DNA from: Haliclystus octoradiatus
Taxonomy: Eukaryota > Cnidaria > Staurozoa > Stauromedusae > Haliclystidae
Assembly: GCA_916610825.1 (NCBI GenBank)
Contig: OU744447.1
Coordinates: 32,551,073-32,615,072, forward strand
Reading direction: 5' to 3'
DNA length: 64,000 bases
Position numbers and translations under genes: made by a program. The number at the start of each line of letters is the position of its first letter. Position 1 is the first letter of the stretch. This document shows positions 12,653-25,410 of the stretch, in pieces. The notes below the pieces were generated by a model, which was not told where the DNA came from, did not search any database, and saw only the letters and a list, made by a program, of their open reading frames with translations.

Positions 12653-15646
12653 TAATACTGTCTGTTTATATATCACTATATTTCTGTGTCTGTCCGCGAC
12701 TTATGTACGTCTTACTGGCGAAATAATAAGGATAATCCGTTGTCGGGAAATTATGCAAACATTTGTGTCGAGATAACCGTGTACAGTAACAAATTTGTTG
12801 TATGAAAAGTATGGGTCTATGACGTTGTTTTAAAATAATATACTTCATCTGATATTTTATTTGATATCATTACATTAAAAAATTCAGAGATTTTGAAAAA
12901 TTTCATAGGTCGATAATCTAGCGGGCAGCCAAATCGACTTCAAATTGAATTCTCCAGAACAAAAATATTTTGCTTTGAATTTAAAAGCTGCGTGTAAATT
13001 GTTTGAACAAGTGAAACTTGAAACTGAATCAGTTTTATGATAATTAAAACAATACGAAATACTGAATTACATTGAATTACCAGTATAACTAGGCCAGACA
13101 AAATATGTTTTGAAATCAAAGAAACGTAGACATATTTCATGTAGTGTTGATATCAGCAATACATATAGAGACTTGAGGTCTTAATTTAATTTATTAATGA
13201 AACAAAATGCCGTTCATTACTTTTCTCAAAATGGAGATATAAAACATTTCACTTTTAAAAAGGCTATTTTGATATATAATTTGTGAGAACACTGAGCAAA
13301 CAATCTGTTTTGAAATGAATAATCTATCGCGGGGCTTAAAAACAAATTAATTTGCAAGAATTTTCAAATTGACGTTGGCGTTCGACTAATTCGAAAAATA
13401 TTCAAAGTTCGAAGAGATTATCTGTCTACAGTCTAAAATTATAGAGTTTAGAATTAATCAAGGCATTGCACAAAAGTATTTCTATAATTTATTATTTAAT
13501 ATAAAAAAACGAATCATTTGGTTTTGAGCAGCAAGGCTTTTATTTTCAGATTTTGCTTCCATAATTAACGAAGGAATTATAGGCATCGATTAAAATTAAA
13601 ATTTCATTTTGTTGACTTGCTATACGAATAAGACACAGTATGTTACTACAGTTTCGAGAATAAAAATAGCGATGTCTTGTTATTATCTTTGATCAACATT
13701 TAATAAAGTTAATTTCAGGTATATCAAATTTAACAAAGTTAAATTGAATTGAGCGTATGATTTGTGATAAATAATAATAATTATAATATTTTCAGCGTTC
13801 AAAAATTTTGCTTTGAATTTAAAAGCACAAAAACATAATTCAAAAACATTTTTAAATAGTTAATACAGTTTGGATGAGTGTAACAAACCTTGTGTTACAA
13901 AAATAAAAAGGGAAAAGGTTGCATGAAATAATCGATCATAGCAAACAATATTTATTAAAATACTACTTACCATTTTCCAAATGAGATCCAAATAAAAACT
14001 ATACGAGCGGCATAATCTCCGAACAACATTTAAATACATAATAGCGGGTTCTCTGAGTTAATACACCAATCAATAATAAGTTAACAACCATATTTTATCG
14101 AAGGAGAATGTACGCCCGATAAGAATAAAATAAAGATTGTCTTTTATTCGAAATAATTCTGACAAAAATGATTATTTCATATCGTGATCAAATGCATGGT
14201 AAAGTAGATTCATTTTCTACATAGTAAATTATCCTTTTCGTCAGACATCATAACATGAGCATTTAAATATTACCATCGGCTGTCGTATTTAATATCTTTG
14301 AAGCTGCACTAAACATTTCCACTCTATAAACCATCGCGTCCGTTTCAATAAATTCTGAATAAATATGCATATCACGAATCTGGCAAAATGAGTTGTTTTC
14401 GTTTTTCTATCAAAATAATTAATTTATTCATAATCATCTTTTCTTTCATTCGACATCTGTAATGTATTATAAATAGCGCGTAGAAATATTGACAACAAGA
14501 TGTAACATAATATCAATATCGAATTAGTATAGCGATTTATTATAGAATTTTATTTCCTTTTAAAAGAATGTTGATGCTATTAGTCTGGAAAATTTGATAA
14601 CAAGAAGCACTATGAGGTCAACATTTCACATCTTTTGTTTACTTTTAAAATTTTATTTTCAACAAACTCTTAGTATTTTGATAGACTGCCATGAAAATCA
14701 CAGGCCTACTTGCTGAGATTGCAAAGATCAAAAATATATAGGCTCATATACTATCATATCATAATATTTTCAGATTATATATATAGTTTGAAATCAATAC
14801 ACGCGCTGTCGCCTTGTTCAGTAATACGTTGTCGAAGCAGCAGGTTTGTTTATTAGTACAGTCAAAGCGCGTACAACAGTAAGCAAGGGGTTGGCACATT
14901 GGTTAATGCTCTGGTATTACAATATCAGGGTTGTAAGTTCAAATCCGCCATTCGGCAGTTTTTATCAACGATTTTTCTGATTTTTTTAAATATGAAGCAG
15001 TAAATCATTGTTAATTAACAAAAGATATCGTTTGATCATGTTAATAACAGAAATTAGTGGACCATGTGTCTTGTCGAAGCTAAATTAATTTAATACTGAA
15101 TATATGGCATGCAATGCCACGAGTTTGACCGGCCACACCTTGACGGCGTTATTTTGTGAACACCACATTAGTGTTGTATATATTGCAATAAAGATTTATG
15201 AATTCGAACCGAACGCGATCCGATCGTGTCGGGTCAGATTCGGGTTAATATTTTAGGTCTTCGGATCAGATCGGATTTGAAGTGATTTTTTATAGATAGC
15301 TTCAGATTTCGAAATTTGACTGAGTATTTGTAATTTATAATAATTAATGTGTTCTGGCTTCCTTTCAACACTACATAAAATAAAGTTTTTCTATGTAGAC
15401 AAAGCTACGTTAAATTATACATTTCAATCGACTCAATTGATGTGAAATAAATTAAATTTTTATTAATGGAATGATTAAGATGTATTGATTACTGCTACAT
15501 CGTTTCAATGCGTATTGTGTCTCATGTTCTCCTCCAGAGTTCATACTCCGTATTATACAGCGGTAGAAAGCTTAGTCAATTGTTTAATTATAGGTGATCT
15601 GAAAGTTTTATCATAGAAGGTCCATTATGGACTACACTCATTGCTA
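12653..15646. repeat. 3-kb dispersed repeat family, copy 3
   Basis: This copy is co-linear with copies 1 and 2. It begins TAATACTGTCTGTTTATATA right at the 5' edge of the LINE and ends ACTCATTGCTA. It has only one satellite-like TATTTC unit, lacks the SINE seen at 2131-2510, lacks a segment of about 25 bp around 13168, and keeps the SINE-like block (14884-14960). In the stretch matching 2525-2690 of copy 1 I count only about three mismatches, so these copies are fairly young. Confidence 0.8.
14884..14960 (+). mobile_element. tRNA-like SINE head in repeat copy 3
   Basis: This is the counterpart of 3513-3590: box A around TTGGTTAATGCTCTGG and box B GTAAGTTCAAATCCGCC. Confidence 0.5.
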
Positions 15647-15669
15647 TTATATCTATACTAGCAATGAGT
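15636..15669. repeat. 11-bp perfect inverted repeat at the end of repeat copy 3
   Basis: ACTCATTGCTA (15636-15646) is followed after 12 bases by its exact reverse complement (15659-15669). The left arm is the terminal sequence of the 3-kb repeat. The right arm lies outside it and is followed, with interruptions, by further reverse-complement sequence (GGTGTAGTC at about 15695). This suggests that the end of another, inverted copy once lay here. Confidence 0.7.
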
Positions 15670-17032
15670 TTCGTTAACTACTGTTCATCTCTGGTGTAGT
15701 CAGGATTTATAAAAACCTGACTGTACGATGTACATTCTCTTAATTGCTTAGACAATCGTAAACACTCCCACTTTTGGTTATTAGTTTTCAGTATTACTTT
15801 CAATAATTGGTTTGCTTTGCCAATTCTTTCTGTTCTTTCAATCTCAATCTGGTTGTCTGGGGCGATCTTCTGATAAAGGGATTCAAAAGCCTCTTTGTCA
15901 TTTTAATTATCTGCAACCACTAGACCGTGAACAACAATGTTATTTTACGTTGGTCCTTCTCGCCAATGGTTGGTCGTGTTTGTGTGTGTGTGTGTGTTTA
16001 TGTGTACGAGTGCTGTCGCGACCATAGATTTGTTTTCAATTTTCTCTGTCAATTGTTACGCAAAACTTTCGAAAAAGATTTCATTAGAATCAATGTCATC
16101 CCTCGAGTTTAATGACGCTTTTAGCTTTTTATATTCCATTCCCTATTTCCGGCATCGAAAGAAAACATATCCTTAATTTCTAATCCATTTTTGCGTGAAA
16201 ACAACAAAGCAATTTGTCCTTCTCAATTTCACATCTATCAATGACAATTCTCTATTATTCACCCGATTATTCTATTGTTCTATTGATGAAATCTTTCAAT
16301 CAAGTTCTAAATCTAGGTAACAGAGACTTGCAGTCTTGAAAATGAATGGATCAACCCACCAGCGCGTGTCCCTCATTGCTATCATTACTATATTACTAAG
16401 CCTATCTATAACATATTTATGCAGAGTTTTAAGTTTTCTAAACTAACAAATACAAAATAATTGATAAACTATTGAAAATAGATGTAAGAATTTGAATAGA
16501 TCGTTCCACCACAGGACAAGGTGATTGCAGTCTACGTATATGATCATATGCCATTTTCACCAGATTACCGAAGTGGCTTCAGAAGTTCAAAATTAAATAT
16601 TATCAAAAACGACGTTGATTAGTGTAGGCAATCCAAGGAAATATACGCACTTATAAGTAGTTTTTCGTGATCTAGGAGTTTGATCCATAAAATTGAAAAA
16701 AAAAGGAGTTTTAAGTGAACACACTAGAATATTTGCTTTTGAAAATTGGTCTTTGAGAAATGGGCAACAGCCTATTTTTGATAAGGAAGATTAAAAATGA
16801 GTCTGCAAATGCAGGTCCGACAGATCTGGCAAAGTCTATGGTCTATTCTAGCCATATTGCTCCCCCACGAAGACGGTGGAATTGCACAAATTTAATTCCA
16901 CCGATCTATACCAATACATGCAGCTGTTTCTTTCTCAGCCAATTCAAAACCAAATGAATCATACAACATATGCATATCGTTCAATAGATAATTGCAAATT
17001 GTTTCACAAAGTGGACATAATTTTTCAAATGG
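15670..17032. other. Gene A intron with a short GT microsatellite
   Basis: No gene is seen here. The only clear feature is a GTGTGT tract at about 15980-16003. Short open frames in this stretch look random. Confidence 0.4.
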
Positions 17033-17163
17033 AGACATACTCTGATCGGGCATAACCATCGTCGGATGTATTGACTTTGACAATCTGTGGAAGTGGCCAG
17101 TTGGTCCCCCGCTTTGATTCGTATTTCAGCAGAACAACGTCACCAACAATCAAGTTTCCTTGC
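17033..17163 (-). pseudogene. BEL/Pao retrotransposon pol C-terminus remnant
   Basis: The minus-strand translation reads GDVVLLKYESK, then NWPLPQIVKV, then a D-G-x-x-R-S step. This matches the pattern G-D-V-V-L-(x)-W-P-L-x-x-I-V-x-V-(x)-D-G-x-x-R-S that closes BEL/Pao polyproteins, just after the integrase. Only about 45 residues are readable and nothing convincing flanks them, so this is a small fragment. Confidence rests on the motif order alone. Confidence 0.55.
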
Positions 17164-18807
17164 AGTATGAGCTACATTTGATGAGTCTGCAGGCCTTAAA
17201 GATAGGATTTTCGATATTGTGGCCCGAGAGATTTGCAGAGAACGTGAACGCTTCGCAATCTGCATTTATCGTCTGCGGAGGTTTTTCTAGTAAAGAACAT
17301 GCGTGGTGGCGGATGTGAACCATCGCAAAGAATCAGTAGACATGCTAAATTTTATTATCATTTTTATAGTCAGTTTTCTAGACTAGCGACTTTAACGTCG
17401 TTCTGAATCTACTGAAAACATATATGTCATTCACAATATGTTATGTTCTTTAATTTACTACATAGAATAACTCTTCTATCAACAAAGTATTTGAAATAAT
17501 GCTTGTGGTATATTTTCCTCAAATCGGTCAACTTTGTGAAGAAAATTTCAAAAACCCAATTACTCGATAGTATTTGTGCAATCTACTTTTAAATTTACGC
17601 TATTTCCATTTGTATGTGTGTATGTACGTGAGGCGGGGATTCACGATGCCGTTTTAGATGCAATATGCTTGAAGCACATATCAATAGATTAGTCATTAAT
17701 TAGAGCGGTACTTGTCCGGCTTTATTTTTTAAATAAATCGAGAAAACAATGAAAACTGTTACCTTTTTCAACAACAATCATGTCTCAGACTGAAGTGCTA
17801 ATTAAACAGTTCGCACCTTAATGAATTTCTATTTTTTTGTAAATACAGAATAATATGATCCTTTATTTTGTGACTTCACAGATAATTTTTGTGTTTTCAT
17901 AATTTTTGTGATTTCATCGTAGTAATTCTCAGAATAAAAAAAGAGACAGAAAAAATTTTAAGTGAAAATAACAAGAATAATAAGATTTTTTATCATCTGA
18001 TCTTTAGTTGGAAATTATACAATCAGGAATCATTATTGGAAAATGGTTTGGAATAGAACGTTATCAAATTTATAAACAAACCCGCATTATGGAAATTAAA
18101 TACAAACATATACAAAAGAAATAAAGCAATTGCAAATACCAGCTTCTTCTTCATCTTCATCAATAACATCTGTTCTTCAGTAACAACAAATAATTTGTAA
18201 AAAGGTGTAAAGAATTAATAAAAAATTTTCCATTCTATACTGTTCCAGCAGTCAATTGAATAATCAAACTGTGAATAATACTAACTATAATACTAATAAT
18301 AATCGTTGACCGTGCTGTAAGAGTGTTGGTAGGTGAAACAGAATTTAATTTAGACAAACCATGACCAATTGTTACCTTACCACATTATGACACTCGAGTT
18401 AGTATAGTGTTTCTTGGATTTTTGGAGGCTACCATTTCCACGTGCTTTGGGATAAATTAAAGTAGTACTGGATTTGTAATAAAACTCCTGTGCTTTCCAC
18501 TTTTCACATCTAAACTTACTCCTTTTGTCAACAGCAAACAATAAAATAGAATATATTCTCAATTAAATTACCGCTTCGATCAGCTTTTCTAAATAGATTT
18601 CTTCATGCATTTATTTTATCCTGTTTAGCCACATGATTCGTAACTCAACACAAGCATGCATTTTCATGCAACTCGAAATCTAGTCGTTTAATTTCACATA
18701 TCTTCATTTTGGTATGATCTATATGTTTGTGTTCCTTCATCACACAGCTAAATCCGACACCTACGTTGGAATGGTTAATTAATAAGTTTTGAAGAACATG
18801 AACATAC
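17164..18807. other. Gene A intron, no clear feature
   Basis: AT-rich. A short open stretch at about 17180-17290 (plus) with a run of charged residues may be another retroelement shard, but I could not identify it. Confidence 0.35.
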
Positions 18808-18978
18808 CTGGGCATGAGTTTTCATTACATGCTACTGTCTGTGTATCATCGCCAACGCAATTGAGTCCACCATGTTCTGGGATTGGGCTGGCACATTCTC
18901 GTATTTCTGTAATGTCTCCAAATCCACATGTCACTGAACATGCTCCTTGACTTGTCCAAGGCGACCATCCACCGTTCA
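18808..18978 (-). CDS. Gene A internal exon: canonical TSP1 domain
   Basis: A 171-bp exon with phase 1 at both ends (acceptor AG at 18979-18980, GTATGT donor ending the exon at 18808). It encodes a textbook thrombospondin type-1 repeat: WSPW, CSVTCGFG (the glycosaminoglycan/CD36-type motif), a REC step and PEHGGLNC, with six cysteines. Of the TSP1 exons here it is the most conserved. It should splice to 7252-7428 downstream. Upstream, it needs an exon ending in phase 1 that I did not find, because the known PAN exons of gene A end in phase 0. Confidence 0.85.
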
Positions 18979-19585
18979 CTTCATTTCAATAGATAAATAG
19001 AAAATTAGAGTTTAAATATTGTGAGGATTGTGAAGCACATATAGTTAACATAAACCTACGAATGTGTTAATCAGATAAGATATTTGTGTTTGACTTATTT
19101 AAAATACGGTAAAGAATAGTTTTCTAAATTAAGCTCAACTAGACTCAATTTGAGAAATGGTATTTATTTTTCAACTCTGAGCCCAGAGGGTGTCATTGTA
19201 TTTACAATTATATGCCTGAAATATTAATAAAGGAATGACATTTTCCAGATTAAATGTGATCAAGTCATTATTTAAATAGTCAATTTGTTCCCTATTAAGT
19301 CAGACATTTATTTCAAATGTTTGACATTTCCTAAACAAGAGGCAATAAATGAAAACAACAGTCTATATAGTAAACGAATTTGACTAAAGTCAACATCTAA
19401 CATCTGACTTGATAGTATTTTGTTTTGTAATTGTTTAGATAATACTTTAATCATCTTCAAGCAGTAAAATATTAGAAAAGATGAATGCAAGTCTCATATC
19501 ATCAATGAATGATAGATAGACAGATAATTTTACTACCGATTTGGCTATTAAAATAATGGCCTTTGATTAGTAGTAGTATAGACAG

Positions 19586-20140
19586 TCACATTATAGGAAT
19601 GTGCCGCCTTAAATCTTTGCTACACAAAGAACGCCACAAATCACGGTCAGACATAGCTGACAAAGAAACTTGTAAATAACTCAATTCACGATACAAAATA
19701 TAACGAAAAGATGCTACTCCCCCATAGCCCCGTTGAAGCATCTCATTCGCTTGCCAATGAAAGATGTCATGCAGCGGTTGAGGGGCATACGTCTTTGATC
19801 TTTCGATTTCTTCTGAACGTTGGTGAGTAATAGCAGAGGCAGAAAGGGACAGTTTTCCAAGTTTAGTAGTAAACAGTAAGTTGAGCCAATGTATTCGTAA
19901 AGCATGCCGATGCATGACGTCATAAGCTCAGTCAATTCGGTTCAATAGTGAAGTTGATAGAACCCACGTTTCAGATGCATATAATAGAACAGGTTCTATC
20001 GTGTGTCTGAACAGTCTTAACTTAACGTCAGTGCTGACATCAGACGCCCAAAATTTATTTAGTCCCTTGATTATTTCATACAACATCGCCCAGGTACAGA
20101 AATTTCCCACGCTGGTGCCCTTTCTAGGCCTTCTAACCAT
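19586..20140 (-). pseudogene. LINE reverse transcriptase C-terminal fragment
   Basis: In overlapping minus-strand frames the text reads WASDVSTDVKLRLFR, then EPVLLYASETW, and ends near SDRDLWRSL. This order (K-x-x-L/F-R, V-L-L-Y-x-x-E-T-W, then D-R-x-x-W-R) is the thumb/C-terminal region of RTE-type LINEs. The upstream catalytic part is missing, and a frameshift is present at about 19930. It lies 3' of the TSP1 exon 18808 in map order, back to back with the Gypsy fragment starting at 20158. Confidence 0.7.
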
Positions 20141-20157
20141 ACTACTACGCGCAAATA

Positions 20158-21320
20158 TGTAGTTGCTTCTATTGAGATTGCTAATGTCACTGACTCTGCG
20201 TTTTTAAAACCTTTGATCACTTTTTTTGATTTAAAACATGCAACCACTTCAGATTTATTAGTTTCAACTATTCAAAAACGTATTAGTAATGATGACTGGA
20301 TTTTTTTCATAAGAAGCAGAACGTCCATTCTATAGCGTGCGTAATATGTTAACTGTAGAAAATTACGTCATATAGTGTAGATCGGTACCATTGATACCGG
20401 CAGCTCTTCGTAGCTCTGTTATGTAAGCTTCACATGATACATATCAAGGTTTAAATGCTACTCAATGCATGTTTTTTGTGTGCAAAAATCCGTCCAGTAA
20501 CTGGAAATCTGTTCACCGTTAGCCAGAGGTTCCACCGTCGGAACGTCTTCAGATGGACTTTGGTCACATTGCCGAACTCGGTAATGTTCTATTGATAATC
20601 GACGCTGGTAGCGGGTGGATTGAGGCCTTTCGTTGTCCTGATAGATCAACCTCAGATATTATTAAAATATTTACCGCTCTATTTCCCGTTTTGGCGTAGC
20701 TAAGCAGCTTGTTTCCGATAATGCTCGGGAATATGTTAATGACGAAATTGTAAATTGGCTCATAAATTCCGGCTGTTATAAATCAGAAACACCTATTTAT
20801 TTTCATCGCGCTAATGGCCTCGCTGAACCCTCTGTCCAAACCATTAAATGCTCTTTGGAAGCTTGGCACAAAGGCACGCGTGTATCGTTTGAAATGTTTC
20901 TCAACAAAGTATTGCTAGTCCTCCGCACGACGTCAATCGCCCGAGGAAAATCTCCAGCCGAGATTCTTTTGTGTCGCCAATTGAGGGCTCCTTTCGTTTC
21001 CGAATTTTCCCTAGGGGATTTCCCCGAAGTCATTTATCGGTAAACCCCCTCTAGACCGCCACAAAAGGCAGAATTTGTTATCAGTAAGGGCTCTAATTCA
21101 TCATGGCTCAACTCATAATGATTTTCAAAATGATAGTGATGCATCAGAGATTTCTTCGTCACCTGAACAGCCTGAGACTATTCCTACACGAGATATTAGT
21201 GATGCTGCGCCATCACAATCCAGGTTAGCCCAATTTAAGGAAGAACAAAGTAGCATACAAGACGCGGAGTCTCATCGACGCCCTGCACGTGTAACTAGTC
21301 GTCCTGCCAATTATGGGTAG
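20158..21320 (+). pseudogene. Ty3/Gypsy pol fragment (integrase and C-terminal tail)
   Basis: The plus strand carries a broken integrase core. The segment RLQMDFGHIAELG...IIDAGSGWIEAF holds the first catalytic Asp (about 20550-20640). After a frameshift near 20690 comes VSDNAREYVNDEI (second Asp), then ANGLAEPSVQ, which carries the catalytic Glu. The frame continues through a Ser/Asp-rich stretch to an arginine-rich tail (RRPARVTSRPANYG) at 21320, typical of the end of Gypsy pol. There are stops and at least one frameshift, and no LTR pair is recognised. The upstream part at about 20158-20330 is open but uninformative. Confidence 0.75.
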
Positions 21321-21638
21321 GATGAGTATAGCTTAAATTTAACTATTTTAAATTTAAATGAGTATAGCTTAATATAGCTAAAGTTTTCCCTTTAACTAAT
21401 AATTAGTTTGTAATAATATTTAATCTCCGTGTTTCTCAACCAAGAACGAGTGAATTTGTGTCATAATGTGATGCCTCATTTCCATATAGACCTCGTTTAT
21501 ATAATCTGTACATAGTAAATCTGATGTCCATATAGATCACTTCTGTCTCAGCTATAAACGTGTCATCATCTACCTTTTAATGCTTATGTCGTGATATCTC
21601 ACAACGCGGTAAGAGAATTCGTTAACTGTAACTATTGG
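21321..21638. other. Spacer between Gypsy fragment and MULE
   Basis: AT-rich, with a small imperfect duplication (GAGTATAGCTTAA at 21323 and 21360). It could hold the LTR of the broken Gypsy element, but no second copy is present to prove that. Confidence 0.35.
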
Positions 21639-21647
21639 GTCGGCGAT
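21639..21647. repeat. MULE target-site duplication, left
   Basis: GTCGGCGAT directly precedes the left TIR and is repeated exactly after the right TIR (31124-31132). Nine bases is the usual length for Mutator-like elements. Confidence 0.95.
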
Positions 21648-21838
21648 GCGAATTTTTTTTTCCGCGACAATCAGCGCATCATCGATAGTCAGGCGCATCA
21701 TTTCTTGTGCGTTTTACATCAGTAAACTACTATCTCCCAGGCTACCAAATAAATATCTTCGTGAATTTGAGTGCGATTGCACATAGTTTTGAAGTTTATA
21801 TAAGTTTTATAGCACATGGTTTGAAGTTTAAGCTAATA
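21648..21838 (+). repeat. MULE left terminal inverted repeat
   Basis: About 191 bp match the reverse complement of 30937-31123. I count roughly a dozen mismatches and small indels. The outer 100 bp, GC-richer than the rest, are the best conserved (GCGCATCATCGATAGTCAGG is identical in both). Confidence 0.95.
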
Positions 21839-22182
21839 TATTTTGAACATGATTATTGAGTAACTTCAAGTTAGTTTGTATTGACGTTTATTCGAAATTT
21901 TAATAGTATTAAGTATGGATGCTTTACTCCAGGAAGCTATCACTTTTTCTGAAAAAAGATTTTCTGGTGATTGCAATACATTGGAACTACGCTGTTGTGT
22001 ATACGAAATATTGCCGTTTGAAGGTAATTTTGAGGTTGTTAATGTATCTGGGAAAACAAGTAAATTTATAGCAGTGATCCACGCTAACTTGAAAACTCAG
22101 GAAGATGTTAAACTATTTGTGGATGATTATGGTATAAAAAATGGTGAAACACTACGCATTACTCGAAGACGAGAAAATACAG

Positions 22183-23718
22183 GTAAGCCTAATGTAATTA
22201 TTGATAGATAGATAGTTCGTTTATTATAGACATAAAAACTTTGTGATAAGTATAGGATGTTTTTAATTTAATAATATATAATTATTACATTGACATTTTA
22301 CTACTGTTTTGATTAGTATAAACTTCTTCCTCATTCTCATTCCTCGCACAGGTAGGCTAATTATTGACTCATACTGTGGGGACAGGGTTTGCAGAAGACC
22401 ATGCATGCATTAGCTTTGTTTTTGCTAGATGTTTGATGTTTTGTACTAAAAATAAGAAAGATTAGCTTGCTATGTAGTCTATAAGCTCTGGAAATATACA
22501 TTTGTGTATAATACGCAATAATTAGCCTTAAAGCCTAGCATGCAAAATCTCCTATCCACTGTAAAGTTAATTCATGTTGATAAAAGTAGTCGCAAATAAA
22601 CGACCCAGAAGACTCATAGTTACAGCCTACTTTGAGAGAAAAGGGATGATATTCTGAAAACGTTTAGACCTTGGATGTATTATATTATCTAACTGGAACG
22701 CAGTAAGAACAATTGAAAGTACAATGACAACATAATTTAGTAATTTCATATTCCAGCAGAATGTCAACAAATGTTGAGAGATCCTTAATGGAGCTAGAAT
22801 CCAGGATGTAACAAATTAATGACTAATCAGCTTCCTAAATTAATTTGATACTGTAATAATGGGCAAAATACAGACATGCTTGATGTATCCAAAATGTGTG
22901 ACAGTTTAATCACAAACATAACTGTCATTTATATTTGTAAGAAAATCATAGAATCATAATCTACAGATGTAGATGTTAGATATTGACAATGAGATCAAAA
23001 ATTATTTATTACTATCATTATTTAAATTGTACTTTCGAGTTTGAGCATTTTCATGCAAATGCCATTAATAAATATAAAAACTAAGAAGAAATGTAGCCTG
23101 AAGCTTTGCATAAAAACTCAATAGCAAACAAGTAATGTCTACTGCCGTGATATTACTTATTTCCATGTAGCCTAACTCAAAACGTTCTGGTCTGTATATG
23201 TCTTTCTCATGTTGATATATCCCCAAGCTTCAATTTCTCTTAAATTTTTTTAACACATATGTATTTTATTTGGTTGGTATATAAGTTTTATTGCCATGCA
23301 ATGTAGTCAGGTGGTTTTCTTTTACTTCCATAATAGATGGAAATGGCATTTTATCTTTTCCCTCGACAATCCCCACATTGGAGAGAAATGCACAATATAA
23401 GAAGCAGGCATAACAAATCAGTACTCTAAACAACACCCAATGCTTTATTCAATACTATACGTTATAACATAACGCAACAGACAGACAAATTATAAAAATC
23501 AACCATTGGAGTCAAGTAAAGTATTGATGATAGTTGCTGCGTGCGCCATAAGGATGAACCTCAATTGATCATGTGATTCTAAAAGAGGCTAACAATAGGC
23601 TAGAACAATGGGCTTTCAGACCATTTCTATTCTATTTAGGCTTACAAGATGTTATAAGTGATGATTATGAGGATATATTAATTCCTTATGTATTTGAAAT
23701 CTGTGTCTTTCATGTCAG
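22183..23718. other. Transposase intron 1
   Basis: GTAAGC donor to TCAG acceptor, AT-rich. I see no coding exon or obvious nested element. Confidence 0.6.
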
Positions 23719-24854
23719 GTATTTACAAGCTTGTTGAGTATTACCGTTGCCAGCATAACACAAGGAATGAAAGTACACGCTCTACAAGCAAGATCCTGGT
23801 AGAAAATCCATGCAAGCGTTTGAAAAACACCAATTGCCCATTTTCAGTAACTGTCAAAGTGCTAAAAGATACTGAAACCGTCAACCACAAACTCCTGTCT
23901 GTTATAGAATTAGAATGGGATCATAATCACGCTGTTACTTCTTTTCATGCTATGAGCTTCAAGGATATACAATCATCTGTTCTATGTGACATTAGATCTC
24001 TTTACGAAGAAAGGCATATGTTGCCTGGTGCAGCCTATAAATACTTTTTATCTCAAGCTAGAAGTGAATGCTCATCGATGCAAGAGATCCAAGAAAGGCT
24101 TGCCGACCGTTCTGTTGTACCGAGACGAGCCGATTTTAATGCTATTTATAATCACTTCAAATCTGAAAAATATGGTACAGGTTGTTTGGCTGATATGTTT
24201 GCTATTTTGGAGCAGAAAATTGAAAATTTGAAAAAAGAAGAATGTGGTTATATAATTAACCATCAAAGATTTGATGAAGAGCTGCAACAGCCATTCATTT
24301 TAACCGTTATCTCTCCTCTAATGCAAAGAGTCCACAATAAGGTAAGTTGTAATATTAGTCTAATGGTGCCTAATTGTAAGCCTACATTGAAATTTGAGCT
24401 GGAAATCCCCTGAACATCAAACAACAATTGACTGTACTTTATAATCCCCTTAGTTGTGACATTTGGTCAATAATTAAAAGCTCTTCCTGGTAACATGTCT
24501 GCTAATTTTCAATGAACAATTTCCCTGAACAGACGCTCCGAACGAGAGACTGCAAAACGTGACTGATGAAATTCAGGAACGTTATATTATAGAATGTGTC
24601 CGTTTAGTCAACGTTTCTTGAATTTATGAACAAATACTTCTGGTTTACAAACAATAAGTCATTATTTAATGCTCATGGGCTATTCATACACAGTTAATGA
24701 ATTGGTTTACACAAGGGTATTGAGAGATATGTGAAAACATAATAAAAATCAACAACAAACTCCAGACGGTCATAGAACTAGAATGAGATCATAACCATGC
24801 TGAACATTCATCTTTCCATGCTATTCCATGCTCTAAGTGTTTAGCTGGTTATGG

Positions 24855-24962
24855 TTTGAAAGATTTTACTGAGTTCATGAACTTCAAAAACTACCATGAA
24901 CCTCATGAACTGTTCATGAAATTGGGTCATTTAATGTTCATGAACTGTTTTCACAAGGATAG
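24855..24962. repeat. TTCATGAAC-rich repeat in transposase intron 2
   Basis: The palindrome TTCATGAAC or close variants recur several times here, ending in ATGTTCATGAACTGTTTTCAC. Related stretches occur at about 27405-27445, 27725-27815, 27974-28105 and 28400-28465. They look like decayed copies of one small nested element family confined to the MULE's non-coding parts. Confidence 0.55.
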
Positions 24963-25253
24963 ACATAATGTCATATATATAGTAATATAACTGGTGATCA
25001 TCTAGCCAATATAATGACTGAACAATAATATACCTGCTACGCTCTACTAAACGTTGTACAAATTTTAGGCAAGGAGACATGGATTACAAAGGCAGCAGAT
25101 CACTACACAAAATTGCTAGCACAACATCTACAACAAAGTAGCTCTACCTTCAAACCAATCAGATTATTATGTATTGACATTTAATTATTTCTACCATATC
25201 AAGCTACCATTATTGAAGCTCTGCAAATTATAACATATTTTTTAATCACTAAT

Positions 25254-25410
25254 GTCGAGTTTCACGCCATACGGCGATCATCAGGCAGCTATAGACTTTA
25301 TTATAATAAAGTAATAATCAAATCATAGTTAAATAATAAGTAGTAAGTAAATTATAAGGTGTATACTTGCTTGATGATCACCTTGATGCATGAAATTCGA
25401 AGTAGCGAGA
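25254..25410. repeat. Inverted pair of hammerhead-like motifs in transposase intron 2
   Basis: On the minus strand (25284 back to 25259) the sequence reads CTGATGA, then a CGCC/GGCG hairpin with a 4-base loop, then GAAAC. On the plus strand at 25371-25396 a decayed version reads TTGATGA, a weaker hairpin, then GAAA. The two face each other around a TTATTATAATAA-rich centre. The same CTGATGATCGCC...GGCGTGAAA string recurs at 63663-63685. Confidence 0.5.

Noticed and set aside
15927-16176. Overlapping open frames with Cys/Val runs
   Set aside because: They are translations of a GT microsatellite and AT-rich flank.
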